Shown one piece after another: positions 24,858 to 34,438 of a DNA stretch of 48,655 nucleotides. This DNA comes from Pirellula sp. (GTDB lineage: Bacteria > Planctomycetota > Planctomycetia > Pirellulales > Pirellulaceae). Numbering within the stretch: position 1 is the first letter of the stretch; each line of letters starts with the position of its first letter. Under the pieces are notes generated by a model. It worked only from the letters and a program-made list of their open reading frames with translations. It was not told the origin of the DNA and made no database searches. Where the stretch lies: positions 1 to 48,655 of the forward strand of contig JAJTEK010000011.1 in assembly GCA_021299695.1 (NCBI GenBank). The letters run 5' to 3'. A program made the position numbers and the translations under genes.

Positions 24858-25360
24858 CGCGGGGTGTCTCGATGGGCTAGCTCGTAGAGATGTTTCGCTG
24901 CTCGACCGCTGATTGTCTCGGTCCGAATCAACTCCGCAGCAATCGATTCGACGGCTTGCCATTGCTCGGCATCGAGCAAATGGTGTTCGGTCTTGGAGAG
25001 CAGTCGTTTCTCGAGCCTTTCGATTTGCTTTTCGCCATCGTTTCGGCTCTGAAGCATCCTGCGGACAAACCTCAGATCCTGAGCCGCTCCCTGATGGCAA
25101 TACCGACCTGTGATCTGGGATTCGGCGACCATGCCTGCCAAGAAGATCATGATCTCGTCCTCCAAGTAGTCGTGGGATCCTCGGGGCTTTCCTTTTTGCA
25201 GATGGCAGGCACCAAGGCGTTGGGTCCCCAAGTGCGATTGCCCCGGGGCGATGGTCACCTTTTGAATTGCACGGCCCAAAAACATCGCCATGACGGCATG
25301 GCCAGCTTCGTGATAAGCCGTCGCTCGAAGGGCAAAGGCCAGAGCTGATTCCTCATCCAT
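24854..25360 (-). CDS. stand-alone M41 (FtsH-type) metallopeptidase domain
   Basis: This is 168 residues. TAYHEAGHAVMAMFLGR (about 14-30) holds the zinc motif HEAGH. LAGMVAESQITGR and GAAQDLRFVRRML (about 94-117) match the FtsH peptidase region with the third acidic ligand. There is no AAA+ ATPase and no membrane segment, so it is only the protease part of FtsH. Such small M41 proteins occur in several phyla; their substrates and unfolding partners are not known. It overlaps the lipid kinase gene by four bases and follows the DUF1501 gene with a 15-base gap, so it is part of one operon. Confidence 0.8.
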   Translation of the reverse strand: MDEESALAFALRATAYHEAGHAVMAMFLGRAIQKVTIAPGQSHLGTQRLGACHLQKGKPRGSHDYLEDEIMIFLAGMVAESQITGRYCHQGAAQDLRFVRRMLQSRNDGEKQIERLEKRLLSKTEHHLLDAEQWQAVESIAAELIRTETISGRAAKHLYELAHRDTPR

Positions 25361-25375
25361 CGATGAATCCTAGTA

Positions 25376-26614
25376 TTAAGTGAAGAGTCCCAAATCGCTT
25401 CCGGCGGATCGATAGTCGCCTTCGAGCGACTTGCGACTGTCGGCCTGGAGCCATCCGTCCAAGACTGCGGCATAGACGGCTCGAAAGTCGATCCCGAAAC
25501 GCAGATCTCCATCGTCCAGATCATCGAGTTCTGGATGAAGCCCTTGGACGAGCTTTGTGAGTCGCGGGCCGGCTAAAAATAGCGGTGCTGCGGCCCCGTG
25601 ATCGGTCCCTTGGCTTGCATTCTCGGCTACCCGGCGACCGAATTCGCTGAAGGTCATTACCAGGACTCGGTCCTGATGGCCGGATTGCTCAAGCCGCGAA
25701 AGAAACGCCGAGAGAGCCTCGGACCATTGCCTAAGAAGGCTCGCATGGATGTCGGGTTGGTTGGCGTGGGTATCGAAACCATCGAGCGTGACGTAGTAGA
25801 CCCGTGTCTTGACACCAGCGAGAATGAGCCTCGAGACGGCTCGAAGTTTTTCGCCCAGCAACGTTTTGGGAAAGTCACCTGAGGTATCGGGTTTGGCCAG
25901 TATGTTCTCAAGCCGTTCGCTGACTTGCAACGCTGCCTGAGTGCTAGTCGATACAAAGTCGAGCAGACTGCCGGCCTGTTCCATCGACTCGGTTGGCCCC
26001 TGCGGAAGCTTGGACTTCAACCGCATCTGCTCCAACGACGCGAGCGATGGGATCTGGACACCGCGGTGCTGGCATGACAATGGCAGAGGTTCGGACCCCA
26101 AGTGGATCGCAGCCGAATCGCGCGATTCGGATTCCGATTCCCCAGAAACCCAGCGTCCTATCCAACCCGACTGCGTTCGATTTTTTTTCTCATGGCAGGT
26201 GTGCCAGATGTCCATCGATTCGAAATGGGAACGGTTGGGCTTGGCATACCCTACCCCTTGAACGATCGAGAAACGGTTCGCCGACCAGCTTGTTTCAAGG
26301 GACTTTAGAGATGGATGGAACCCTAAGAGATCGTTGAATTTGATGAGCTGGCTCGAAGGAATCGCAAGCTTAGGTCTTGCTTTCGCATAGTTTTCATCTC
26401 CATAAGGGATCACGGTATTCAGGCCGTCATTTCCACCCGAAAGCTGAATGACCACCAAGATGCGCTCGGAGTCCGATGCCATCTCCTCTTGCTCATGCAG
26501 TTGGCCTGCGAGAGCTTGCAACCATCCGCCCGGTTGTACCGAGCCGATCGCAAGACCCGCTGAGAGTCCTAGACTCCGTCGACCAAAACTTCTTCGTTTC
26601 ATCGTATTGCTCAT
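25376..26614 (-). CDS. DUF1501 secreted protein
   Basis: This is 412 residues; MSNTMKRRSF at 26614 or the second Met at 26602 can start it. The N-terminus has twin-arginine-like residues (KRRSFGRRSLGLSAGLAIGS), so Tat export is likely. The DUF1501 core shows ILVVIQLSGGNDGLNTVIPY (about 52-71), then HFESMDIWHTC, and near the end TFSEFGRRVAENASQGTDHG, the alkaline-phosphatase-like metal-site pattern. The family is greatly expanded in planctomycetes and is nearly always next to DUF1800, as here. The function of the pair is not established. Confidence 0.9.
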   Translation of the reverse strand: MSNTMKRRSFGRRSLGLSAGLAIGSVQPGGWLQALAGQLHEQEEMASDSERILVVIQLSGGNDGLNTVIPYGDENYAKARPKLAIPSSQLIKFNDLLGFHPSLKSLETSWSANRFSIVQGVGYAKPNRSHFESMDIWHTCHEKKNRTQSGWIGRWVSGESESESRDSAAIHLGSEPLPLSCQHRGVQIPSLASLEQMRLKSKLPQGPTESMEQAGSLLDFVSTSTQAALQVSERLENILAKPDTSGDFPKTLLGEKLRAVSRLILAGVKTRVYYVTLDGFDTHANQPDIHASLLRQWSEALSAFLSRLEQSGHQDRVLVMTFSEFGRRVAENASQGTDHGAAAPLFLAGPRLTKLVQGLHPELDDLDDGDLRFGIDFRAVYAAVLDGWLQADSRKSLEGDYRSAGSDLGLFT

Positions 26615-26651
26615 GGACCGGGACCGTGTGCTATTTAGACAAATGGAATTT

Positions 26652-28046
26652 TCAAGATAAATGAAATTTCGGATTCAGGGAAAGAGCCACGAGCATCTTT
26701 CGCCATGGGTCGAAGCCTCCATCGGATTTTGCAACGTTGGTTTGCAATCGCTCTTTATCCGATGGGCTTAAGGGAATCGATACAAGGGAGCGTTCGAGCC
26801 ACTCGAGCCATTGGCTCTGGTTCGAGATTTTTTCGGATTTGAGCCAAGCGTCGAGCGAACCTTGAGCAAAGCGAGTGGCAGGCTCCCTGAGCAGATCGAC
26901 AAGCAGATTCGATCTGCCTATGAGTGTCGATGAATTGATCCACGCGCGACCTCCATCCCAGCCTTTGACGTTCGGTGGATTGAATAAGGCTTGACCGACC
27001 CCATCGAGCCCCTTGGCCAATCGATCAAAATTGGTGGTCATCTGTAGAGATCGCATCGATTCGACGATGAACTCAACGGGCGAACGCACCTTTTTACCGC
27101 GACTCCAATCCGAGAGCAGCAGTTTGCTCGAGAGGATTTTTCGCACGAGCGGTTCGATCGCAAATTCCCTCTTTTGGAATTCTTCGGCCAACGGGGCAAG
27201 AAACTCGGGTGGGCAGTCCGGCTCATCGCACACAAAAAAACGGACCAGTTTGCCGGCGATAAACGTCGGCATCGACCGATGGGTCACAACCGCTTCGACG
27301 GCCTCCTCGCCCGATTCGATTTTGTCGTTATCAAACAGTTTCTTGAACCCTGAATCATGTTGATAGGGGTTGAATCGGAAGGCTTTTCGCCGGATCTCCC
27401 AACCGGTAAAGCACCGTGCCAACTGCTGGACATCTTGTTCGGTGTAGTTGCCTTCCCCGAGACAAAACAGCTCCATCAACTCGCGTGCATAATTTTCGTT
27501 CGGATGCGTCTTGCGATTGGTGGCGGAGTCCAAGTACAAAAGCATCGCCGGGTCCTTGGAGACCGCCTGGACCAGGCTACGGTAATCGCCCAAGGCATGT
27601 TCGCGAAGCATCCGGTTTTGTTCGACCATCAGCTCCGTATCGTTGACTTTGTCCGCTCCGGTCGCAAAGTGGCCGTGCCAAAACAGGGTCATCTTTTCGA
27701 CCAAGGGGCTCGGAGAATGGAGCATGCGATGGAGCCACCAAGCGGCGATGCTTTGGACATTCCCGCTCGATCGGACCGCCGATACGATTTGCCCAGACTC
27801 CAACTCAAAAGCTTCGGTGGCTTGAGTGCTCTGCTTGCCCATCAGAACATCGATGGCCTTGGATGGACCGGCATCGACCAACTGCTTGACCTCTGAGGCT
27901 TTTGCGCCAAAGCCTCCTCGGCGCATCAAGTGCCTGACTCGCTTTGCGTCCCAAGGTTCCTCGGGGGTTGGCTCCCAGGCCGACCAAGCCATCTGCGGAT
28001 CGATGGCTGAGAGGTCCTGGTCTGTTCGTAGGGTCGCTTGGAGCAT
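26652..28046 (-). CDS. DUF1800 protein
   Basis: This is 464 residues. It shows the family pattern from RVRHLMRRGGFGAKASEV (about 37-54) through LVEKMTLFWHGHFATG and NENYARELMELFCLGEGNYT to RCFTGWEI, then VKGWDGGRAWINSSTLIGRS near the C-terminus. It lies 37 bases upstream of the DUF1501 gene and is almost certainly co-transcribed with it. No signal peptide is visible, although some members of the family are exported with their DUF1501 partner. The biochemical role of this pair is unknown. Confidence 0.9.
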   Translation of the reverse strand: MLQATLRTDQDLSAIDPQMAWSAWEPTPEEPWDAKRVRHLMRRGGFGAKASEVKQLVDAGPSKAIDVLMGKQSTQATEAFELESGQIVSAVRSSGNVQSIAAWWLHRMLHSPSPLVEKMTLFWHGHFATGADKVNDTELMVEQNRMLREHALGDYRSLVQAVSKDPAMLLYLDSATNRKTHPNENYARELMELFCLGEGNYTEQDVQQLARCFTGWEIRRKAFRFNPYQHDSGFKKLFDNDKIESGEEAVEAVVTHRSMPTFIAGKLVRFFVCDEPDCPPEFLAPLAEEFQKREFAIEPLVRKILSSKLLLSDWSRGKKVRSPVEFIVESMRSLQMTTNFDRLAKGLDGVGQALFNPPNVKGWDGGRAWINSSTLIGRSNLLVDLLREPATRFAQGSLDAWLKSEKISNQSQWLEWLERSLVSIPLSPSDKERLQTNVAKSDGGFDPWRKMLVALSLNPKFHLS

Positions 28047-28150
28047 AAAGAATCGATGCGTATCGTAAGGGAGCCGGGTCGAGACGTTCGTGCGAATCGC
28101 TGTTTTTGTTGTGTTAGTCTACCGCAAAACACTAGCAAATAGAAATCGAA

Positions 28151-29815
28151 TCACCGGTGCCAATGGGCGTGTTCGACTCGCAAGCCGTCCTCGGCGAATT
28201 CATCGGTTCTCAGAGCGGTGAGCCAAGGGGAGTATCCGTAGAGCTTCTGCCAACGCGCCGAGTGCTCAGGCCGTGCTCCCCACCGCAATGCGTCCTGACG
28301 GGTTTGAAAATCGCTGATGAGCACTGTTTTTTGGCAATCTCCAAGGATCCGCCCGTCGCGCAGGACCAATTCCCCGCATCGAAAAACCATCGTTGGACTC
28401 GAAAACATCGTCTCTGGATTGTCATCATTTCGGTAGATCGCCACATCGGCAATGGAACCTGGGTTCAAGTTACCTCGGTTTTGCAGGCCCAGCGCCCGAG
28501 CCGGTCCGAGTCGCGTGATCGAGGCAATCTCGTCGAGCCGGTACTCCCGCTTGAGACTCGGCAGGGTTGAAACGGACCGAACATCCGGATGCAATCGATC
28601 GAAGATCGACATTCGGAAATCGTAATCCATCAGCAAGCGAATCAAGTGGGGATAGCCCGTAAAGGGACCTCCATTGGGATGGTCGGTGGTCAGAAAAACC
28701 CGCGTTGGATCCTGGATTCGCAGGAACAATTCCAAACCGATCGACCATTGGAGTCCATGGACAAACTGGCTTTCTTTGTATCGAAAGGGGAGCAAGCCAC
28801 AGCCCGCTTGGCATTCGAGGTCCTGAAAAATCACCTTGCGAGGACTCGCGAACTTTCGATTTGCGAATTGATGCATGGTGTCAGCCGAAAGGGTGATCGT
28901 CTGACCGAAAAGGATCTGACCGACATCGATGGAGATATGGTTGGTCCGATTCACCCGATCGGCGAGTTTCGATGCTTCGGAACTGAATCCATGGGGCCCA
29001 TCGCTTCCGTAGCAATGGTACTGGGCGTGGGTCAGGTGGATCCGGCGTCCCTCGACTGCATCGAGTGTCGCGAGGGTCGAGGTGATGTTTCCGGGTGTGC
29101 CCAAGTTGCTGCAGTGGACGTGCAGTGGGTGGGCCAATCCGAGTTCCTCTGCCGCCGTGGAAAGCGACCATAGGATGTCCCGAGGTCTTACCGGTAAAGC
29201 CGGGTGGACCTCATCGACATTCAACTGCCTCTGATTGAACTTGAATGCGTCGATTCCACCCGCATTGACCACCTTGATGGCCATCGCAGCGCTCGATGCG
29301 ACCATCCAAGCGACATAGTCGTTGATGGCCTCTTGGCCGGCTCCCAAGGCGATCATGTTCAAGAGCATCCGGTCGTTGCCCAAGACGACATATCCGCCTG
29401 TATCCAACCAGGGTGTATCGCGCATCTCCATGTGCGATTGCCTTGCGTTGGCCGGCAGCATCGCTGGCTCAAAACAGGTTGTATAGCCCATCTGCAAGTA
29501 GCGTTGGCCGGTCTCCCAGGTCCCAGGGACCGGAGCGCTCAAGGGACCGAGCCAAGGCTTTTCGTCGGCCTCTTTGGTCGACCTCTCGGGCCACATCAAG
29601 CGGGCCAAGTTCACCTTGCCACCCCCGATGTGCGTATGGATATCGATGCCACCTGCCATCGCAATATGATCCTCAAGATCATAGGTCGCATCGATGCGAG
29701 TCTCGGGAGGCAACTGCCTGGCAAGCGATGGTCCGACTAGATACAAATCGGTGGGCTTGGAAGAAGCGTGGATCCCATCGACAATCCGGACGTTCTTTAG
29801 ACGCGTTACCCTCAT
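28151..29815 (-). CDS. fhcA: formyltransferase/hydrolase complex subunit A (formylmethanofuran dehydrogenase A-like)
   Basis: This is 554 residues from ATG 29815, overlapping the stop of fhcB by four bases (ATGA). It is an amidohydrolase-fold protein with GGIDIHTHIGGGKVNLARLM (the HxH zinc site), HPLHVHCSNLGTPGN, HLTHAQYHCYG and TTDHPNGGPFTGYPHLIRLL. In methylotrophs and methanogens the A subunit hydrolyses formyl-methanofuran-type adducts, linking tetrahydromethanopterin C1 carriers to formate. Planctomycetes are known to carry this module. Here only B and A are next to each other; fhcC and fhcD must lie elsewhere. A larger frame reaches 29953, but the first 46 residues are not family-like. 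Confidence 0.92.
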   Translation of the reverse strand: MRVTRLKNVRIVDGIHASSKPTDLYLVGPSLARQLPPETRIDATYDLEDHIAMAGGIDIHTHIGGGKVNLARLMWPERSTKEADEKPWLGPLSAPVPGTWETGQRYLQMGYTTCFEPAMLPANARQSHMEMRDTPWLDTGGYVVLGNDRMLLNMIALGAGQEAINDYVAWMVASSAAMAIKVVNAGGIDAFKFNQRQLNVDEVHPALPVRPRDILWSLSTAAEELGLAHPLHVHCSNLGTPGNITSTLATLDAVEGRRIHLTHAQYHCYGSDGPHGFSSEASKLADRVNRTNHISIDVGQILFGQTITLSADTMHQFANRKFASPRKVIFQDLECQAGCGLLPFRYKESQFVHGLQWSIGLELFLRIQDPTRVFLTTDHPNGGPFTGYPHLIRLLMDYDFRMSIFDRLHPDVRSVSTLPSLKREYRLDEIASITRLGPARALGLQNRGNLNPGSIADVAIYRNDDNPETMFSSPTMVFRCGELVLRDGRILGDCQKTVLISDFQTRQDALRWGARPEHSARWQKLYGYSPWLTALRTDEFAEDGLRVEHAHWHR

Positions 29816-31131
29816 GAGATAAACCTCTTGAGCCATTGCGAAGGCATCTGAGTGCCCGGGTGGCAATCGCAATGCACGTTTGCAAGAACCGTCTGATCGC
29901 CCCGAAACATGTTGACCGTATGGGTCACTCCGACGATTCCCGCAGGCAACCATCGATCCGCCTGATGGTTCGAGGAGCCCTGGTTCGGACCGATGATCAA
30001 CTTGGGAAGATCGAGTTCAAGCAGTTCGCGGGGCAACTCCTCGAGTGAATCGTCGACCCAGACGAGCAACGATCTTGACTTGGCTTGCGCACTGGCCGAT
30101 TGCCGATCCGCCCAGTCCTTGGCGCGATACCCATGCGGATCGTAGTGGGGTTTACCCCCATGGAATTTTATCCTGCCAGGAAAGCCCGTCAGCCACGTGC
30201 AGGTTTGATGGAACGAAGACTGCAAAGTCCCCCAAGAAAGGGTCGCAACTCGGGTGGTTTCGTTGCGTTGGAGCACCCATCGATCGAGCGCTTCGATCCA
30301 TAGGTCCCGACCCTCAAAATCCAGTGCCGATGGAGCATAAAGCAACACGGTGTACTTAGCCTCCAAGAGCCATTGTCCGACTTGGCTCTCAGAGTGCGTC
30401 TGGCCGACTCGCATGCATTGCCCGAGCCGCTTGGGCAGATCCTCAAGTTCGCATTCGATGCAGATCACATCGAATCCAGAGCTTTTGAAGTTTTGAATGC
30501 TCGCATCGCTCCAGCGTCCAAGGAGCAGCAATCGAACCGATTCGCCTCGGTTCATGGCACTTGCTAGCCTGGGGGTTTGTTCTAGCAAGGAATCTTGGCC
30601 GACGACGACCCACAGATCGGCGCGATCTCGCGCTTCTCCCAACGAGACACTATACCCGCCCCCTCGCTGCATTGCCGAAATCGCATCGGAGGCCGGGTCG
30701 CTATCCCAGGGATCGATTGCAGCGTCAAACCGCCGGGCTAGCTCGATGGCTCCCCGTGCCGACTCGACGCAGTGGATCCGGCCAGTCACCAAAATCGAGC
30801 TTGAGCGACGAAGCTGTTGGCTTACGATTCGCAATGAGGACTCTAAAAAGGAGTCTTGTGCGTCGGAAGTGACTGCGGCGTCGGAAGTGACTGCTGCGCT
30901 CTGGACGTTGGCCATGCTTGCGAGTCTCAGCGGGACGAGCTTGCGCTGGATCGATCGCTTGCTGCACCATGGCTCATGTTCAGGTCCATCGGCTCCAACA
31001 GCGCCAGGGGCAACAACAGCGCCATCGGCAAGACCGATTGGATCCTCAGAACGATTGTCCAGATTCGGTATCTCGCACACCAGGGAGCAGAACGAGCAGA
31101 CCTTTGGTTTTGGATTGGACTCGTCCATCAT
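29812..31131 (-). CDS. fhcB: formyltransferase/hydrolase complex subunit B
   Basis: This is about 439 residues from ATG 31131; a GTG at 31137 and ATG 31128 are alternatives. It resembles the B subunit of formylmethanofuran dehydrogenase: an N-terminal Cys cluster VCSFCSLVC, then a second Cys in EPWCSKRSIQRKL, a Rossmann-like core (SSILVTGRIHC; LWVVVGQDSLLEQTPRL) and a C-terminus with PAGIVGVTHTVNMFRGD. In the aerobic Fhc complex B has lost the molybdopterin reaction and is thought to be structural. A 15-bp tandem DNA repeat gives AAVTSDAAVTSDA (about 81-93). It is translationally coupled to fhcA and lies about 50 bases after leuB. Confidence 0.86.
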   Translation of the reverse strand: MMDESNPKPKVCSFCSLVCEIPNLDNRSEDPIGLADGAVVAPGAVGADGPEHEPWCSKRSIQRKLVPLRLASMANVQSAAVTSDAAVTSDAQDSFLESSLRIVSQQLRRSSSILVTGRIHCVESARGAIELARRFDAAIDPWDSDPASDAISAMQRGGGYSVSLGEARDRADLWVVVGQDSLLEQTPRLASAMNRGESVRLLLLGRWSDASIQNFKSSGFDVICIECELEDLPKRLGQCMRVGQTHSESQVGQWLLEAKYTVLLYAPSALDFEGRDLWIEALDRWVLQRNETTRVATLSWGTLQSSFHQTCTWLTGFPGRIKFHGGKPHYDPHGYRAKDWADRQSASAQAKSRSLLVWVDDSLEELPRELLELDLPKLIIGPNQGSSNHQADRWLPAGIVGVTHTVNMFRGDQTVLANVHCDCHPGTQMPSQWLKRFIS

Positions 31132-31181
31132 TGGCACGGGGTTGGACCTCTATGGCCTCTATGGACCTTACTGGTGGGAAC

Positions 31182-32255
31182 TTATAGGTTCTCAAGCACT
31201 TTCTGAGTCATCGCTTCGGTTCCGATCGAGGGTTGGCCACGGGGGACTAAGTCCGCTGTTCGATGGCCTTGGGCCAACACCTTGCGAACCGCCCGTTCGA
31301 TCTGATCTGCCTCGGCATGCAACCCGAGCGAGTGGCGGCAGAGCATCGCTGCTGCTAGGATTGTCGCGAGTGGATTGGCGATCCCCTTGCCTGCGATGTC
31401 GGGTGCCGAGCCGTGGATCGGTTCATACAAGCCTGGACCTGAACTGCCGATCGAAGCGCTCGGGAGCATTCCAAGCGATCCTGGGAGCATCGAGGCTTCA
31501 TCGGTCAGAATATCACCGAACATGTTGCTCGTCACGACGACATCGAATGAGGTCGGTCGGCTGAGCAGATGCATGGCCATCGAATCGACCAAGACGACTT
31601 CGTAGTCTAGGTCTGGGTACTGCTCCTGCATGATTTGGCCGCTGACACGACGCCACAATCGGGACGCTTCCAAGACATTGGCTTTGTCGACCATGGTGAG
31701 CTTTTTGCGGCGCGTTCTTGCCGCATCAGCGGCCATGCGGACAATCCGTTCGACTTCATGGGTGGTGTACACTGCGGTGCTGTATGCTCTTTGCTGGCCG
31801 TCGGGAAGGGTCTCACAGCCCGAGGGTCCAAAATACAGTCCACCGGTCAGTTCGCGGAAGAACAGGATGTCGGTGCCTTCGATGATCGATCGCTTCAGCG
31901 GCGAGGAATCGAGCAATTCGGGGAACGTGACAATGGGCCTTAGATTGGCGAAGAGTCCAAGTTCCTTGCGGATCTTGAGCAACCCGGCCTCGGGCCTTGT
32001 TTTCGCGTTTGGATCGTCCCATTTTGGACCACCGACGGCTCCGAGCAAGACCGCATCGGATCGCTTGCAGGCTTGAGTGGTCTGATCTGGAAGTGGATCC
32101 CCATACCGATCGATTGCGATGCCTCCGATCGTGTGCTCCTGAAAATCAAGCGTGTGCCCATGGCTTTGGGCGACTTGTACCAATACCTGGTGGGCCGAAC
32201 GGATGACCTCAGGTCCAATCCCATCTCCAGGGAGCAGGACGATCGTAGCTTTCAA
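31182..32255 (-). CDS. leuB: 3-isopropylmalate dehydrogenase
   Basis: This is 357 residues. It catalyses the NAD-dependent oxidation and decarboxylation of 3-isopropylmalate in leucine synthesis. Motifs are [73 protein letters not shown] and [20 protein letters not shown], all intact. The start is a TTG at 32255, chosen because a GGAGG Shine-Dalgarno lies five bases upstream and the sequence then begins (M)[11 protein letters not shown] as in other LeuB proteins; an in-frame TTG at 32267 precedes the Shine-Dalgarno and is less likely. No leuA, leuC or leuD is nearby; its neighbours are an ABC permease gene upstream and fhcB downstream. Confidence 0.95.
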   Translation of the reverse strand: MKATIVLLPGDGIGPEVIRSAHQVLVQVAQSHGHTLDFQEHTIGGIAIDRYGDPLPDQTTQACKRSDAVLLGAVGGPKWDDPNAKTRPEAGLLKIRKELGLFANLRPIVTFPELLDSSPLKRSIIEGTDILFFRELTGGLYFGPSGCETLPDGQQRAYSTAVYTTHEVERIVRMAADAARTRRKKLTMVDKANVLEASRLWRRVSGQIMQEQYPDLDYEVVLVDSMAMHLLSRPTSFDVVVTSNMFGDILTDEASMLPGSLGMLPSASIGSSGPGLYEPIHGSAPDIAGKGIANPLATILAAAMLCRHSLGLHAEADQIERAVRKVLAQGHRTADLVPRGQPSIGTEAMTQKVLENL

Positions 32256-32260
32256 AAGAA

Positions 32261-32265
32261 CCTCC
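32261..32265 (-). promoter_or_regulatory. Shine-Dalgarno deciding the leuB TTG start
   Basis: GGAGG on the minus strand is spaced five bases from TTG 32255. It supports that codon over the upstream in-frame TTG. Confidence 0.7.
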
Positions 32266-32293
32266 AAAGAATGTTAGCCAGGGGATACGAGCC

Positions 32294-33106
32294 TCAGGTT
32301 CCCTCGAACCACGGGCATAATCGGCGGCGGATCCAGAGCAAGGAATACTCGGCGACGACGCCGATGAGCCCGAGAACCAGCAGGTAGACAAAAACGATGT
32401 TCATGTTCAAGACTCGCGATTGCATGCGGATCTGATATCCCAAGCCCGCATCGCTGACGACCATCTCTGCGGCGATCAAAAAGATCATCGCAGGGCCGAT
32501 CTGGGCCCGGATGCAATCGATGACATTCGGCAAAATCTGCTTCCATATCACCTCGAAAATGACCTCGGATTCCGACGCTCCAAGTGTATAAGCCTTGTTG
32601 ATGGCTTCATCGGTGACGTTGTCGCGGACCGATTGGTAGATCGATTGGGTCATGGAAAAGAAGATGCCCAAGGCGACCATGGAGGTGAACATGCGTTGAT
32701 CGGTGCCCGCAATTGCGAAATAGATCGGCATCATCCCTGTTGGAGGAATTTTCGATAGAAACATCACGATGGGACTCAAGGGGGCTTCGATCCAGCGGTA
32801 AGCTCCCATCAGGACGCCGACGAGCACCGAAGCCAAAACACCGATCCCCATGCCGATAAACAGCCTCCAGAGAGTTGCTCTCATGTCGTTCCAAAACATC
32901 GGCGGCTTGGGGTTCTCTTGGGTTCCTTGTTTGGCAAACATTCGCTTGACACCTTCCCCGAGTTTTTCAAATGACGGGATCGTCGTCTGCTTGGGGTTGA
33001 TACGAGTTTGCCGCTGCGAGAGGAACTCGTAGCTGACAAGCAGGACGCTCACTCCGGCGATCGCCAGGGCAAAAAAGAGCCATGTCGGAATGACGCGTCG
33101 AATCAT
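32294..33106 (-). CDS. ABC transporter permease, SsuC/TauC/NrtB type
   Basis: This is 270 residues with about six membrane segments. An N-terminal anchor (WLFFALAIAGVSVLLVSYEF) is followed, after a cytoplasmic or periplasmic spacer, by the binding-protein-dependent permease core. The coupling-loop motif reads EAINKAYTLGASESEVIFEVIWKQILPNV (about 166-194), close to the family EAAxxxGAsxxxxfxxVxLP pattern. This class imports nitrate, taurine, sulfonates, thiamine precursors and the like. The solute-binding protein gene lies just upstream on the same strand. No ATPase gene accompanies them in the window, so one must be supplied from elsewhere. Confidence 0.88.
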   Translation of the reverse strand: MIRRVIPTWLFFALAIAGVSVLLVSYEFLSQRQTRINPKQTTIPSFEKLGEGVKRMFAKQGTQENPKPPMFWNDMRATLWRLFIGMGIGVLASVLVGVLMGAYRWIEAPLSPIVMFLSKIPPTGMMPIYFAIAGTDQRMFTSMVALGIFFSMTQSIYQSVRDNVTDEAINKAYTLGASESEVIFEVIWKQILPNVIDCIRAQIGPAMIFLIAAEMVVSDAGLGYQIRMQSRVLNMNIVFVYLLVLGLIGVVAEYSLLWIRRRLCPWFEGT

Positions 33107-33164
33107 AGTCGGTTACCGAGGTTCTTGGCTCGGGTCTTTTGAGGCTATCTTCAGGGGCCAGTCC

Positions 33165-34364
33165 CTATTTGGTTTGGCTTTCGGCATAGCCCGAGATGTA
33201 CTTGGTGCTAAAGTCCATGAGTCCCTTGGCGTCTCCGTAGGAAAGTTCCACAGGGGTCGTTGTTAGCCCATACTTGACGCAGAACTTGCTGACCAAGGGC
33301 ATGGTCTCTTTTTGAAACCGTTCGTCGGTAAACAATCGCTTTGCATCGTTGGGGTCGCTGAAGAATTTTGTCTGTTGGACGATCGTTTTCATGTCCTCGA
33401 GCTCAAGTTTGGCAAAGCGAGCCCCGATCCCGATGAGTGTTTCGTCGGAGGTTTTCGGATCGGCCATCCGTTGGGTCATGGTGTAGAAGGTCTCGACGAG
33501 AGCTTTGGCGAAAGCATCTCCGCCGGGTTTGGAAAGGGAGTCTTTGCCGACGACGACCATGTCGATGATCTCTTCGGGAATGGTTTCGGAACTGAAGAGG
33601 ACTTTTGCATCCGATCGGCTACGGATCGATTGCATAACAAACGGGTTCCAAACCATGATCGAGTTGATCCCATCGTTCTTGCCTTGGAACGCCAGAGCGG
33701 CTTGCTCGGGATCCATCTGCGAGAATGGGAAGTCGGCAGGGTTTTTGCCGAGTTTTTCCAAGCAGCGTTCGAAGCAGAACTGCGAGACGCTCTTTTCCAA
33801 TCCCCGTGTGGGTTTACCGGCGAGCTCCTCTATGGAGTTGACCCCGGCGACGATGCATGCATCGGCACCCGCGCTGGTCGAGGTCGGTAGGATCGCGATG
33901 GAGTTGCGTGAACCGGCAGCTCCGAGAATGTCGATGTTGGTGATGCACACACCGTCGGCTTGGGAGTTGCCGTAGAGGGTAATACAACTGTCGTAGCTGG
34001 CCAAAACCAGCTTGATGTCGACGTTGTATTTCTTCTCGATCGACCCCATCTGCCCTTCTTTGCCATCGATCAAGCCGACTTCATCAGCCACACCGAAAAT
34101 GCTCCACGAAGGGTACTCGCTCCAGGCCAACGTGAAGGTGGCCGGTTTGCTGGTCGAGTTCCCCGCGGAGACAGGCCCCGGGCTGTTGACTGCCGACGGA
34201 CTGGCCGCTGTGCCCGCTGCGGTGCTGGACGCGGGCTTGGAATCTGTGCAGCCCTGGAAGGCTCCGAACCAAGCCGCTGTGCAAAGGGCTACGGTCCAAG
34301 ATTTGACCGTGCAAGAGGAGACCAAGGAGGTAAATCGCAACCGTGAATCAAACCGCATTTTCAT
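33165..34364 (-). CDS. NMT1/SsuA-type ABC solute-binding lipoprotein
   Basis: This is 399 residues. The signal ends in a lipobox-like AFQGC, followed by a Ser/Ala/Pro-rich linker that would tether the protein to the membrane. The binding domain starts at about 75 with FTLAWSEYPSWSIFGVADEV and shows the type II fold pattern (ASYDSCITLYGNSQADGVCI; GINSIMVWNPFVMQSIRSR). A Shine-Dalgarno-like GGAG is about eight bases upstream of ATG 34364. It is the likely partner of the permease after it. The ligand is unknown. Cys residues in the domain (SCI, VCI, ACIV, QFCFERC) are unusually many. Confidence 0.88.
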   Translation of the reverse strand: MKMRFDSRLRFTSLVSSCTVKSWTVALCTAAWFGAFQGCTDSKPASSTAAGTAASPSAVNSPGPVSAGNSTSKPATFTLAWSEYPSWSIFGVADEVGLIDGKEGQMGSIEKKYNVDIKLVLASYDSCITLYGNSQADGVCITNIDILGAAGSRNSIAILPTSTSAGADACIVAGVNSIEELAGKPTRGLEKSVSQFCFERCLEKLGKNPADFPFSQMDPEQAALAFQGKNDGINSIMVWNPFVMQSIRSRSDAKVLFSSETIPEEIIDMVVVGKDSLSKPGGDAFAKALVETFYTMTQRMADPKTSDETLIGIGARFAKLELEDMKTIVQQTKFFSDPNDAKRLFTDERFQKETMPLVSKFCVKYGLTTTPVELSYGDAKGLMDFSTKYISGYAESQTK

Positions 34365-34438
34365 GGCAAAGCTCCGTGGAGTTGTTTCCGTGGGGGGGAC
34401 AGGGGCGAAGGGGTCAGGCCAAGTGCCAATGGCTAGGA

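Noticed and set aside
25376-28046. DUF1501/DUF1800 pair as a novel system
   Set aside because: The pair is a well-known, abundant planctomycete arrangement; only its function is unknown.
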